Positions 16,730 to 24,759 are shown, counted from the first letter of the stretch. The stretch: 64,000 nt of DNA from Gammaproteobacteria bacterium (GCA_002746645.1 PDPU01000032.1:16946-80945); one strand, 5' to 3'. Notes: generated by a model from the letters alone, not told the origin. Numbers and translations are program-made.

Positions 16730-17383
16730 ATGATGCGCGGCATGAATGCCATATCCGCGACGCGAAAGACCGTCATCTCCCTGCTGGCGTTGGCTCTGGC
16801 ACTGTTCGCCAGCTGGGCGCCCGTGGTGCAGGCGCAGTCCGATTTCGGCGACTTCGAAGCCCCATCCATCGAGCACGACGAAGACACGCGCGGCAGGCGC
16901 GGGGCAGTCGAGAACTTCATCGCCAGGGTGACCGACAACGAGCGGCTGGCATCGGTGCATCTCTACTACCGCTACAACGGCGAACAAGTCCCCGATGCCG
17001 ACTACATCGAAGTCGACATGCAGCCGATCAAGGGCAGTGACTTCCACTCCGCCGACATCGACACGAGCGACGCGGCTGACGAAGCATCGGTCATCGAGTA
17101 TTACATTCGCGCCGAGGACGTATCGGGCAACGTCGTGTTGAAGGGCTTCGCCTTCCGTCCGCTCGAGCGGATCCTGGACGACCCGACGGTGCCGGTCGAC
17201 GATGCGCTGGTCACGGAAGCGGCTGACACGTCGGTTGACACGTCGGGTGGCAAGCTCAACTGGTGGCTCGTCGGGCTGGGGGTTCTGGCCGTTGGCGGCC
17301 TTGCCGCTGTGGCCGCGGATGGCGGTGGCAGTTCCGACTGCAACCCCTGCGTCGTCACGCTCGACATCGAACCGCCACGCTGA
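16730..17383 (+). CDS. Secreted/membrane-tethered protein of unknown function, kinase partner candidate
   Basis: I do not recognise a named family. The 217-residue product has an N-terminal signal peptide (TVISLLALALALFASWAPVV followed by QAQSDF). A beta-rich region (VENFIARVTDNERLASVHLYYR, IEYYIRAEDVSGNVV) resembles fibronectin-like or bacterial Ig-like folds. A C-terminal hydrophobic helix (WWLVGLGVLAVGGLAAVA) is followed by a short Gly/Ser/Cys tail. The start lies 4 nt after the kinase stop, so translation is probably coupled and the protein may sense or bind a ligand for the kinase; that is inference. Confidence 0.65.
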   Translation: MMRGMNAISATRKTVISLLALALALFASWAPVVQAQSDFGDFEAPSIEHDEDTRGRRGAVENFIARVTDNERLASVHLYYRYNGEQVPDADYIEVDMQPIKGSDFHSADIDTSDAADEASVIEYYIRAEDVSGNVVLKGFAFRPLERILDDPTVPVDDALVTEAADTSVDTSGGKLNWWLVGLGVLAVGGLAAVAADGGGSSDCNPCVVTLDIEPPR

Positions 17384-17483
17384 CGCCGCCGCTCGGTGCC
17401 GTCACCGCCGCTCAGTACAAGCCACCGCCGCTCAGTAAGTCACCGCCGCGCAGTAAGTCACCGCCGCGCAGTAAGTCACCGCA
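17384..17483. repeat. 18-bp tandem repeats spanning the dctM stop codon
   Basis: About five units of a GC-rich 18-20 bp repeat (minus strand CGGTGACTTACTGCGCGG) run from the last codons and stop of dctM into the spacer toward the convergent gene ending at 17383. The two copies nearest dctM are almost perfect, and copies further away are increasingly degenerate. The unit contains the dctM terminal CGG TGA. The convergent spacer holds nothing else that I can see. Confidence 0.88.
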
Positions 17484-18801
17484 GCAGGAACAGCGTCAGC
17501 CCCGGAAACAGCACCAGAATGATCGTGCGTACGATGTCGCTGATCACGAAGGGCGTGACCGCGCGATAGGTGTCGATGATGCGCGTGTCGTCATCCATCG
17601 AATTGATCACGAAGAGATTCATGCCCACAGGCGGCGTGATCAGCCCGACCTCCACCACGATGAGCACGAGGATGCCGAACCAGATGGCGGTTTCCTCGGG
17701 CGTCAGGCCATAGTCGAGCGACGAAACGATCGGGAAGAAGATCGGAATCGTCAACAGCACCATCGAGAGACTGTCCATGATGCAGCCAAGCGCGAGATAC
17801 ATCACGAGGATCAGCGCCAGCACCAGCCAGGGGTTGAAGCCCTGTTCGAGAATGAAACCCGAGAGTTCCTGCGGCACCTGAGTGAGTGCGAGGAAGGCGT
17901 TGTAGAAGCCGGCGCCGAGCACGATCAGGAAGATCATCCCCGTGTTGCCGGCCGTGACGAGAATCGATTCCCCGAGACTGGCCCTGTCGAGACCACCGTT
18001 GAGGAGGGCGATGAGCCCGGTGCCGAAGGCACCGATGGCGGCGGCTTCCGTGGGGGTGAACCAGCCGAGGTAGATGCCGCCTACCACGAGCAGGAACACC
18101 AGCAGCACGGGCCATATGTCGAGCTGTGCCCTGAGACGACCCGCGTAGGGTACGCGTTCGCGCAGCGCCGCCTGACCCGGATTCCGGCGCATGACGATGG
18201 CAATCGCGATCACGTAGCCGACGGCCGCGAGCAAGCCCGGTACGAAGGCCGCAAGGAAGAGCCTGGCGATGTTCTGTTCGGTGAGAATCGCGTAGATCAC
18301 GAGCACCACCGAGGGCGGAATCAATATGCCAAGCGTGCCCCCCGCGGCAAGCGTTGCGGTGGAGAGCCCGCCCGGATAGCCGTAGCGCCTGAGTTCCGGC
18401 AGTGCCACCTGTCCCATGGTGGCGGCAGTGGCGAGCGAGGAACCGCAGATCGATCCGAAGCCTGCACAGGCGCCGATCGCCGCCATGGCGATGCCGCCGC
18501 GGCGATGACCGAGCCAGGATTCGGCTGCCTTGAAGAGGGCGCGTGACATGCCGCCGAGGGTCGCGAACTGGCCCATGAGCAGAAACAGCGGCACGATCGA
18601 GAGTGAGTAGCTCGAGAAGGTCGACCAGGTTTCGGTCTTGAGTCGTGCCAGCACCATGGCGGGGCTGCCGGTCACGAGCGTGGTGCCGGCAAGGCCGACC
18701 ACCAGCATGGCAAGGCCGATGGGCATGCGCAGGAAGATCAGCAGCATCAGTACCGGCAGTGACCAGAGGCCGATCTGGAACCAGCTCATGCTCTCGATCA
18801 T
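17476..18801 (-). CDS. dctM: TRAP transporter large permease (DctM)
   Basis: DctM is the 12-helix membrane subunit of tripartite ATP-independent periplasmic transporters, which use ion gradients to import organic acids or osmolytes delivered by a DctP-type binding protein. The 441-residue product is hydrophobic throughout, with family motifs FLRMPIGLAMLVVGLAG, IPPSVVLVIYAILTEQN, WFTPTEAAAIGAFG and GLITPPVGMNLFVI. Its start overlaps the dctQ stop by 4 nt. No dctP gene is present on either side, so the binding protein must be encoded elsewhere. The divergent flavoenzyme gene suggests a methylated-amine or related osmolyte substrate, which is inference. Confidence 0.93.
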   Translation of the reverse strand: MIESMSWFQIGLWSLPVLMLLIFLRMPIGLAMLVVGLAGTTLVTGSPAMVLARLKTETWSTFSSYSLSIVPLFLLMGQFATLGGMSRALFKAAESWLGHRRGGIAMAAIGACAGFGSICGSSLATAATMGQVALPELRRYGYPGGLSTATLAAGGTLGILIPPSVVLVIYAILTEQNIARLFLAAFVPGLLAAVGYVIAIAIVMRRNPGQAALRERVPYAGRLRAQLDIWPVLLVFLLVVGGIYLGWFTPTEAAAIGAFGTGLIALLNGGLDRASLGESILVTAGNTGMIFLIVLGAGFYNAFLALTQVPQELSGFILEQGFNPWLVLALILVMYLALGCIMDSLSMVLLTIPIFFPIVSSLDYGLTPEETAIWFGILVLIVVEVGLITPPVGMNLFVINSMDDDTRIIDTYRAVTPFVISDIVRTIILVLFPGLTLFLLR

Positions 18802-19364
18802 GCGGCTGGCCCGTGATCGTCGCTGGTGATCATCGGTTCACGCAGTCGCCACCAGGCAACGACCAGGGCAGTGAACGTCGTCACGGCCGCGGCGACGGTC
18901 GTGGCCGCGTAACTCCACCACAGCGGGAATTCGAGCAGCGAGGTTGTTTCGCCGTAGTCGAACTTGTTGCGCGTGCCTTCCTGCAGCCGCCAGGTGAGCA
19001 GCGCCATGACGGCGGCGAGCAGCAGATCCCAGCAGCAGTCGATGGCCTTCTGCACGGCCGCGGGCAGGGCACTGGTGACGATATCGACGCTGGCGTGTCT
19101 GCGCTCGAGGGTGCACCAGGGGAAGAAGCACATGATGGCAACCGCAATCACGGCTTCGACGATCTCGAAGTCGCCGTTCACGGGGCCGAGCCGCTGCAGC
19201 AGCGCAGCCACACCCGGCGCCGCGTCGAGCAGCCACGCGGCGTGCCCGAGTCCGTTGGCCATGCGGCCGGCCACGCTGACGCCGGTGAGCAGTATCAGCG
19301 CGAGCAGCAGCAGCCCGCCGAACATCGCCAGGGCACGCGCGAGACCGCGCATCACCGAGCGCAC
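18798..19364 (-). CDS. dctQ: TRAP transporter small permease (DctQ)
   Basis: The 188-residue product has four hydrophobic segments. The CFFPWCTLERRHASVDIV stretch between helices two and three matches the DctQ family, whose members usually have R/E...H at this position. It forms the four-helix partner of DctM. The ATGA overlap with dctM indicates translational coupling. The start is ambiguous: GTG at 19364 or ATG at 19352. Confidence 0.88.
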   Translation of the reverse strand: MRSVMRGLARALAMFGGLLLLALILLTGVSVAGRMANGLGHAAWLLDAAPGVAALLQRLGPVNGDFEIVEAVIAVAIMCFFPWCTLERRHASVDIVTSALPAAVQKAIDCCWDLLLAAVMALLTWRLQEGTRNKFDYGETTSLLEFPLWWSYAATTVAAAVTTFTALVVAWWRLREPMITSDDHGPAA

Positions 19365-19486
19365 CGCGGGATCGGTGCGTGCGTGTTTGCCGGGGATGTG
19401 CGCTGTGGTGTCATGTACGTCGGGTTCCTCGGTGGTGGGTGAGTGGCGGAATGGCCGCCCGGACTGCTTCTGATCCGGAAACGACA

Positions 19487-19528
19487 GATTCGGATCACGA
19501 ATCCGGATTCCGATGACACAAGAGTGTC
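19487..19528. promoter_or_regulatory. Cluster of inverted repeats between dctQ and the DMGDH-like gene
   Basis: In the divergent spacer, GATTCG-N5-CGAATC (19487-19503), the perfect palindrome AATCCGGATT (19500-19509) and GACAC-N4-GTGTC (about 19515-19528) lie within 42 bp. The position, about 70-115 bp before the flavoenzyme start, would suit an operator for a shared regulator, but no regulator gene is adjacent and no consensus is recognised. Confidence 0.3.
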
Positions 19529-19600
19529 GTGATTCCGCAGAATAGAGCGACTGGAGAATAGGTCACAATGCTGGCCCGTCGCAACTTGAGGAGTTCACAG

Positions 19601-22171
19601 ATGGCGAAGTTTCCCGAATCGGCAAGAGTGGTCATCATCGGGCAGGGTGGTATCGTCGGCGCGTCGGTGGCGCACCACCTGATCGAGAACGGCTGGGACG
19701 ACATCGTCGGCATCGACAAGTCCGCCATACCGACGGACATCGGCTCGACCTCGCACGCCTCCGACTTCTGCTACACCACCGCGCACGATTTCCTGTCCTG
19801 CTGGACCACGCTGTACAGCATCGATTTCTTCGAGAAGCGCGGTCGCTACGCGCGCGTCGGCGGGCTTGAAGTCGCGCGTACCGACGACGACGAGCGCATG
19901 CTCGAACTGAAGCGGAAAGTGAGTTCCGGCAAGGCCTTCGGCACGCGCGTCGAGATGATCAGCGCCGCCGAGGCCAGGGCGAAGATGCCGCTCATCGAAG
20001 AAGACATGATCCAGGGCGCGATGTGGGACCCCGACGCCGGGCTCGTGATTCCGCGCTCCCAGGTGGTGTCGGGCGAGATGGTGCAGGAGGCCGAAGCCAC
20101 GGGCAGGCTCACGAGCTTCGCCAATACCTCGGCAACCGCACTCGACATCAGGGACGGCCGCATCGTCGGCGTCGACACCACGCGCGGCTACATCAAGGCC
20201 GAACACGTGGTGGTCTGCGCGGGGCTCTGGGGACGGCTCATCGCGCAGATGGCGGGTGAGGATCTTCCCGTCATGCCCGTGGACCATCCACTGCTCTGGT
20301 TCGGCCCCTACGAGGCCTTTGCCGGTACCGGCAAGGAGATCGGCCACCCGCTGCTGCGTGATCAGGGCAATTCGGCCTACCTGCGTGACACCGGCGACCC
20401 GAAGACGGCCGAGGGCGGCATGATCGAATGGGGCTACTACGAGGAGAAGGAGCCGCGGCTCTGCCACCCGAAGGACATCCTCGAGAAGGAAGAGGCGCGC
20501 CTCTCGCCCTCGCAACGCGACCTCGAAATGGCGCAGATCATGGAACCGCTCGAACGCGCCATGGAACTCACGCCGATTCTCGGTGAACTCGGCTACGACG
20601 AGAAGCGCTCCTTCAACGGGCTGCTGCAGGTCACTACCGACGGCGGCCCCTCGATCGGCGAGTCGGCCAGTGTGCGCGGGCTCTGGTACGGCGTGGCCGT
20701 ATGGGTGAAGGACGGCCCCGGCATGGGCAAGCTGATCGCCGACTGGATGACCAGCGGCGTCACCGAGATCGACCACAGTGGCATCGACGTGGCGCGCTTC
20801 TATCCCTTCCAGATCGAAGACCAGTTCATTCACGACCGCTGCTACGAATCGGCGTTCAAGATCTACAACCCGGCAGTGCACAATCGCGAGCCGTACACGA
20901 AGGGGCGTGGCGTGCGCAAGAGCGTGTTCTGGGAGCGCGAGCGCGACCTCGGCGCGCATTTCATGGAACTGGCCGGCTGGGAGCGTGCCCACGGCTATGC
21001 GAGCAACGAGCACCTGCTCGAGAAGTTCGCCGACAAGGTGCCCGTGCGCGAGAGTGAATGGGACAATCGTCATTTCTGGCGCGTCTCCAACGCCGAGCAC
21101 CTGCAGCTCTCCGCAGACGTCGGCATGATCAATCTCTCGCACTTCGCCATCATCGACGTGCAGGGCCCCGATGCCGAGGCGTTGCTGGAGTACACCTGCG
21201 TGGCGAAGGTCGGTGGCGACACACCGATCGGCAAGGGCGTCTACACGCACTTCCTGACCCACGAAGGCGGTGTGCGTGCCGACCTGACCGTCATCCGCCT
21301 TTCCGAGGATCACTACCGCGTCATCGACGGTGCCGATGCCGGACACCGCGACCTCGTCTGGATCCGTCGCCTCGCCGAGGACCGGGGCTGGACGAACGTC
21401 ACCATCACCGACACCACCGAAGACCACGGCTGCCTCGGTGTCTGGGGGCCGAACGCACGCGAAACACTGCAGAAGGTCGCGAGCGATCCGTCGGTGCTCG
21501 ACAATGACAACTTCCCTTTCGCGCACGTGAAGGACGTGGAACTGGCCGGCGTGACATTCCAGGCGTTCCGCATCTCCTATGTCGGCGAGCAGGGTTGGGA
21601 ACTGCACTTCGCGTCCGACGCCAACGCCGTCGCCCTCTGGGACGCGCTGATCGAACTCGGCGTGACGCCTGTCGGCATCGAGACCTACGCCAACAGCCGT
21701 CGCCTCGAGAAGAGCCTCAGGCTCCAGAACGCCGACCTGCTCACGCACTACAATCTGCTCGAGTGCGACCTCGCGCGTCCGAAGGTGAAAGCCGCCGACT
21801 TTCACGGCAAGGAAGCGCATCTTCGACACCGTGAGCGCGAACGGCAGCCGGCCATGCTCTGCACGCTCGTCATGGACGAGAACATCGACGCCAACGGTGT
21901 GGCACGCTATCCGCTGGGTGCCTGTCCGGTCATCGACCCCGCAACGGGCGAGGTGCCGGTCGACAGCGAAGGACGCCGCTCCTACACCACGAGCATCGTC
22001 TTCGGCCCCACCATCGGCAGGAACATCGCGCTTGCCTATCTCCCGATCGAGTTGGCCGAGAAAGGCCGCCAGCTTGCCATCGAGTACCTCGACGAGCGCT
22101 ATCCGGTGACGGTCGCAGGCGTGGGTTACGAGCCACTCTACGATCCTGAGAACCTCAAGCCCAGGTCCTGA
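19601..22171 (+). CDS. Dimethylglycine/sarcosine dehydrogenase-like flavoprotein (DAO + GcvT)
   Basis: The N-terminal half is a DAO-type FAD oxidoreductase: Rossmann motif VVIIGQGGIVGASVAHHL, then GSTSHASDFCY, where the His aligns with the residue that binds FAD covalently in DMGDH. The C-terminal half (from about residue 460) is a GcvT-like folate domain with a linking FAO_M region, including DVGMINLSHFAIIDVQGPDA, GVYTHFLTHEGGVRADLTV and RISYVGEQGWELHF. Such enzymes demethylate dimethylglycine, sarcosine or related N-methyl compounds, transferring the C1 unit to tetrahydrofolate. The start at 19601 (MAKFPES) has GAGGAG upstream; the track-length start 33 nt earlier is less likely. Length of 856 residues is usual. 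The divergent TRAP permease genes may import the substrate. Exact substrate is not determinable by eye. Confidence 0.87.
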   Translation: MAKFPESARVVIIGQGGIVGASVAHHLIENGWDDIVGIDKSAIPTDIGSTSHASDFCYTTAHDFLSCWTTLYSIDFFEKRGRYARVGGLEVARTDDDERMLELKRKVSSGKAFGTRVEMISAAEARAKMPLIEEDMIQGAMWDPDAGLVIPRSQVVSGEMVQEAEATGRLTSFANTSATALDIRDGRIVGVDTTRGYIKAEHVVVCAGLWGRLIAQMAGEDLPVMPVDHPLLWFGPYEAFAGTGKEIGHPLLRDQGNSAYLRDTGDPKTAEGGMIEWGYYEEKEPRLCHPKDILEKEEARLSPSQRDLEMAQIMEPLERAMELTPILGELGYDEKRSFNGLLQVTTDGGPSIGESASVRGLWYGVAVWVKDGPGMGKLIADWMTSGVTEIDHSGIDVARFYPFQIEDQFIHDRCYESAFKIYNPAVHNREPYTKGRGVRKSVFWERERDLGAHFMELAGWERAHGYASNEHLLEKFADKVPVRESEWDNRHFWRVSNAEHLQLSADVGMINLSHFAIIDVQGPDAEALLEYTCVAKVGGDTPIGKGVYTHFLTHEGGVRADLTVIRLSEDHYRVIDGADAGHRDLVWIRRLAEDRGWTNVTITDTTEDHGCLGVWGPNARETLQKVASDPSVLDNDNFPFAHVKDVELAGVTFQAFRISYVGEQGWELHFASDANAVALWDALIELGVTPVGIETYANSRRLEKSLRLQNADLLTHYNLLECDLARPKVKAADFHGKEAHLRHRERERQPAMLCTLVMDENIDANGVARYPLGACPVIDPATGEVPVDSEGRRSYTTSIVFGPTIGRNIALAYLPIELAEKGRQLAIEYLDERYPVTVAGVGYEPLYDPENLKPRS

Positions 22172-22202
22172 TCGGCATTCGCAAGACCTGATTGACGATT
22201 GC

Positions 22203-22216
22203 TTGATCCGAGTCAA
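22203..22216 (+). promoter_or_regulatory. FNR/ANR-like box upstream of ppk2
   Basis: TTGAT-CCGA-GTCAA differs at one position from the FNR consensus TTGAT-N4-ATCAA and fits the looser ANR/Crp-Fnr pattern. It lies 75 bp upstream of the ppk2 start. No convincing -10 element at the right distance was found, so regulation by low oxygen is only a suggestion. Confidence 0.35.
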
Positions 22217-22218
22217 GC

Positions 22219-22245
22219 GCCGGGGCTTCCCTTCGAAGCCCGGGC
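22219..22245 (+). terminator. GC-rich hairpin after the DMGDH-like gene
   Basis: CCGGGGCTTC (22220-22229) and GAAGCCCGGG (22235-22244) can form a stem with a short loop about 50 nt after the stop. The following sequence has only scattered T, so terminator strength is doubtful. Confidence 0.4.
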
Positions 22246-22291
22246 GTGATATTTCTAATGGTTTGCAACAACAATGATGAGGGAGATCTGT

Positions 22292-23347
22292 ATGGCCGAA
22301 AAGAAACACGACAAATCAGGTGAAGCTTCCGGGGCAGAGGCCGTCAGCGCCCCTGACCTGCCCGTCAACCGCGACCTGCCCCCGTCGGAGTTTTCGGCTG
22401 CCGATTTCCCCGCTGCACCTGGGGGGAAACCGGTAAAGAACGCTGGTGGTCATTCCGGTTCCGGAAAACTGGTCGAGGGTCTCGGCGAGGAATACATGCC
22501 GCTCGGCGGCCGCGAACTGGCCGAGAAACTCGGGCCGCTGAAGAAGCTCAAGCGCAAGCCCTACGAGCGCGAGAAGGCCCAGCTCCAGGCCGAACTCCTG
22601 AAGGTTCAGCTCTGGGCCAAGGAAACCGGCCAGAAATTCGTGCTGCTGTTCGAAGGGCGTGATGCCGCGGGCAAGGGCGGTACCATCAAGCGCTTCATGG
22701 AGCATCTCAATCCTCGGGAAGCGCGGGTGGTGGCGCTGAACAAGCCATCCGAACGCGAGAAGGGCCAGTGGTACTTCCAGCGCTACGTGGAGCACCTGCC
22801 CACCGAAGGTGAGATCGTGCTCTACGACCGAAGCTGGTACAACCGTGCCGGCGTCGAACGGGTCATGGGTTTCTGTTCACCCACCGACTACCTGGAGTTC
22901 ATGCGCCAGACGCCCGATTTCGAACGCATGCTGGTGCGCTCGGGCATCCGCCTCTACAAGTACTGGTTCTCGGTCAGTCAGAAAGAGCAGCTTCGCCGTT
23001 TCGCCAGTCGTGAAACCGACCCGCTCAAGCAGTGGAAACTGAGTCCCGTCGACAAGGCCAGTCTCAAGAAATGGGATGACTATTCCGAAGCGAAAGAGGC
23101 GATGTTCTTCTACACCGACACCGCCGATGCGCCCTGGACGATCATCCGCTCCAATGACAAGAAGCGCGCGCGCATCAACTGCATCCGTCACTTCCTGTCC
23201 ACGCTCGACTATCCGGGCAAGGATCCGCTCATTGCCAAGGCGCCCGATCCGCGTGTGGTGGGTGTGCCCTCGAGCCGTGTACACGGCGAGAACCACATCT
23301 TCGGCAAGTCGGTGCACCCCGAACTCAGGCGCAAGGATCGAGGCTGA
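22292..23347 (+). CDS. ppk2: Polyphosphate kinase 2 family protein
   Basis: PPK2 enzymes reversibly transfer phosphate between polyphosphate and nucleotides. The 351-residue product has an N-terminal disordered extension of about 70 residues, then a P-loop kinase domain with Walker A FEGRDAAGKGGTIKRF, the lid/Walker B motif VLYDRSWYNRAGVERVMGF, and FRDKKQ-like downstream basic residues. GQWYFQRYVEHLPTEGEIV is highly typical of class I PPK2. I chose ATG 22292 because GGGAG at 22281-22285 is well placed for it; ATG 22274 is possible. Whether it favours GDP or ADP cannot be judged here. The gene is flanked downstream by a 250-bp repeat-rich spacer. Confidence 0.93.
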   Translation: MAEKKHDKSGEASGAEAVSAPDLPVNRDLPPSEFSAADFPAAPGGKPVKNAGGHSGSGKLVEGLGEEYMPLGGRELAEKLGPLKKLKRKPYEREKAQLQAELLKVQLWAKETGQKFVLLFEGRDAAGKGGTIKRFMEHLNPREARVVALNKPSEREKGQWYFQRYVEHLPTEGEIVLYDRSWYNRAGVERVMGFCSPTDYLEFMRQTPDFERMLVRSGIRLYKYWFSVSQKEQLRRFASRETDPLKQWKLSPVDKASLKKWDDYSEAKEAMFFYTDTADAPWTIIRSNDKKRARINCIRHFLSTLDYPGKDPLIAKAPDPRVVGVPSSRVHGENHIFGKSVHPELRRKDRG

Positions 23348-23369
23348 GCCTGACCGTCAGTTCGTTGAT

Positions 23370-23404
23370 CGAGGTCCGTTGATGAAGTTCATCAACGGAC
23401 CTCG
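23370..23404. repeat. Perfect 17-bp inverted repeat with a 1-nt centre
   Basis: Positions 23370-23386 and 23388-23404 are exact reverse complements separated by a single G. The element begins 23 nt after the ppk2 stop and its right arm runs into the first unit of the tandem repeat. It could act as a transcription end, a protein-binding site or an extrusion-prone palindrome; there is no T-tract. Confidence 0.85.
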
Positions 23405-23590
23405 CTGCGTCAGGGAACCTCGCGATGCATCAGGGAACCTCGCGGTGCATCTAGGAACCTCGCGTTGCGTCAAGGGACCTCGCGTTGCGTCAAGAGACCT
23501 CGCGTTGCGTCAGGGAACCTCGCGTTGCGTCAGGGAACCTCGCGTTGCGTCAGGGAACCTCGCGTTGCGTCAAGGAACCTCGCTGGCAGG
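23401..23590. repeat. Nine-copy 20-bp tandem repeat downstream of ppk2
   Basis: Nine head-to-tail units of consensus CTCGCGTTGCGTCAGGGAAC occupy 23401-23578, and a partial unit follows. The first unit is 18 bp and the first three are the most divergent, while the sixth to eighth are identical. There are no spacers, so it is not a CRISPR. The spacer between ppk2 (ends 23347) and the small gene ending at 23608 is almost entirely this array plus the palindrome. Confidence 0.95.
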
Positions 23591-23591
23591 G

Positions 23592-23616
23592 CAGTGATGC
23601 ATCTGCCTCAGTGATG
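23592..23616. repeat. 17-bp spaced repeat spanning the small membrane protein stop
   Basis: On the minus strand GCATCACTG, containing the final codons and TGA of the 52-residue gene, recurs 17 bp downstream. It is short and could be chance, but it matches the stop-spanning pattern at four other genes. Confidence 0.5.
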
Positions 23617-23766
23617 CCCGACGTCCTTGCGGATCATCACCTTGTCGTACTTCGCGTCGTACAGACGTCCAGTGGCCGTCAGCTCCTGGCGTGACTTGAA
23701 GAGGAAATAACAGGCATAGCCCAACCAGGCGATGACGGCGAGGGTGCAGATGTAGGCGAGGATCAT
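23608..23766 (-). CDS. Small single-pass membrane protein, 52 residues, unknown
   Basis: The minus-strand reading from the ATG at 23764-23766 gives a hydrophobic N-terminal helix (MILAYICTLAVIAWLGYACY) followed by a basic, charged tail (KSRQELTATGRLYDAKYDKV...GHH). It is a plausible tiny inner-membrane protein with its C-terminus in the cytosol. It lies 90 nt downstream of ybbN on the same strand. No strong Shine-Dalgarno sequence is seen and I do not recognise the family. The coherent helix-plus-basic-tail pattern and its position in an otherwise empty spacer argue that it is real. Confidence 0.5.
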   Translation of the reverse strand: MILAYICTLAVIAWLGYACYFLFKSRQELTATGRLYDAKYDKVMIRKDVGHH

Positions 23767-23806
23767 GTTGTCGAGTCCGGTTCGTGACTTGTTGGAATGG
23801 TAGCAA

Positions 23807-23863
23807 AACCCGGGTAGATCAATGCCAGCTGGGCAGATCGATGCAAGCCGGGCAGGTCAATGC
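23807..23863. repeat. 19-bp tandem repeat spanning the ybbN stop codon, three copies
   Basis: On the minus strand three 19-bp units (GCATTGACCTGCCCGGCTT and variants) start with the last His codon and stop of ybbN and continue into the 3' flank, at 23845-23863, 23826-23844 and 23807-23825. The second copy has CGA in place of TGA; the third restores TGA. Confidence 0.88.
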
Positions 23864-24759
23864 AGAGCGGCGAACAGCTTGCGTCGATACTGCGTTGCCA
23901 GCGGGTCGTCTCCGAGCACGTTGAACATGGCCAGCATCTTTTCGCGAGCAGCGCCGTCGTTGAAGTCGGGAGCGCGTTGCACGATATGCAGAAGATGATC
24001 GAGTGCGCCCTGTACGTTGCCGGCCAGCGATTCGGCAATGGCCAGTGAGTAGCGGCTTGCATGATCGTCGGCGTTGGCGTCCACGGCCGCGCGGAGCGCG
24101 GTGATGTCCTCGCTGCCGCTGCTCTCCTTCGCGAGTTCGACGATGCCGGCAAGGCGTTCGGCGGCAGCAGACTTACGCTCGTCCTCGGGCAGTGCCTTGA
24201 GGCAGGCTTCGGCGGTGTCGAGTTCGCCCGTGGCCACCGAGATCTGTCCGAGCGCCAGCAGGATGTCCTTGTTGGACGGATCCTCGGCCTGAGCGGCTTT
24301 CAGGAGCGTCACGGCTTCGGCCGACTGGCCCTGTTCGTGGAGCATCATGGCCTCGCTCAGGCGCGGATCGAGCGTGGCCGCATCGTCATCGGCGGCATCA
24401 TCGTCACCTTCCGGCGCCGGTCCGACATGCGTTTCGAGAAACCGGCGCACCTCGCTCTCCGGCAGCGCGCCCATGAACTCGTCGACCTGCTGACGCTTCG
24501 AGATGAGCTTGACCGTCGGGAGGCTGCGAATGCCGAGCTGCTGGGCAATGCCCGGGTGCGCTTCGGTGTCGAGCTTGGCGAGAATGAACTTGCCCCTGTA
24601 CTCTTCGGCGAGCTTGGTAAGGATCGGCATCAGGGTCTTGCAGGGCTGGCACCAGCCGGCCCAGAAGTCGATCAGCACCGGCGTGCTGTCGGAGCCTTCG
24701 ATGGCGACCTGCATGAAGTTGTCTTCGTTGAGTTCAACGATGTAGGGAGAATCGGCCAT
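23857..24759 (-). CDS. ybbN: Thioredoxin-TPR co-chaperone YbbN (CnoX-like)
   Basis: Residues 1-110 form a thioredoxin domain with an intact redox motif in FWAGWCQPCKTLMP, plus the cis-Pro segment IRSLPTVKL. After an acidic linker (GDDDAADDDAATLD) come tetratricopeptide-like helices (AMMLHEQGQSAEAVTLLKAA...). This is the YbbN/CnoX architecture, a holdase that hands clients to GroEL. E. coli YbbN lacks the first active-site Cys, whereas this protein has both, so it may be redox active. Start taken at 24759 (MADSPYIVELN), which begins the domain. It is divergent from parE. Confidence 0.9.
   Translation of the reverse strand: MADSPYIVELNEDNFMQVAIEGSDSTPVLIDFWAGWCQPCKTLMPILTKLAEEYRGKFILAKLDTEAHPGIAQQLGIRSLPTVKLISKRQQVDEFMGALPESEVRRFLETHVGPAPEGDDDAADDDAATLDPRLSEAMMLHEQGQSAEAVTLLKAAQAEDPSNKDILLALGQISVATGELDTAEACLKALPEDERKSAAAERLAGIVELAKESSGSEDITALRAAVDANADDHASRYSLAIAESLAGNVQGALDHLLHIVQRAPDFNDGAAREKMLAMFNVLGDDPLATQYRRKLFAALH

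Noticed and set aside
17263..18546. 427-residue plus-strand frame running through the dctM repeats
   Set aside because: Antisense to dctM, whose product has clear transporter motifs; the SKSPPR repeats in it are just the minisatellite.
19595..22309. 904-residue minus-strand open frame
   Set aside because: Antisense shadow of the DMGDH-like gene, whose forward product has full domain motifs.
23401..23590. Regular 20-bp repeats considered as a CRISPR array
   Set aside because: Units are directly adjacent with no unique spacers and there are no cas genes in the window.
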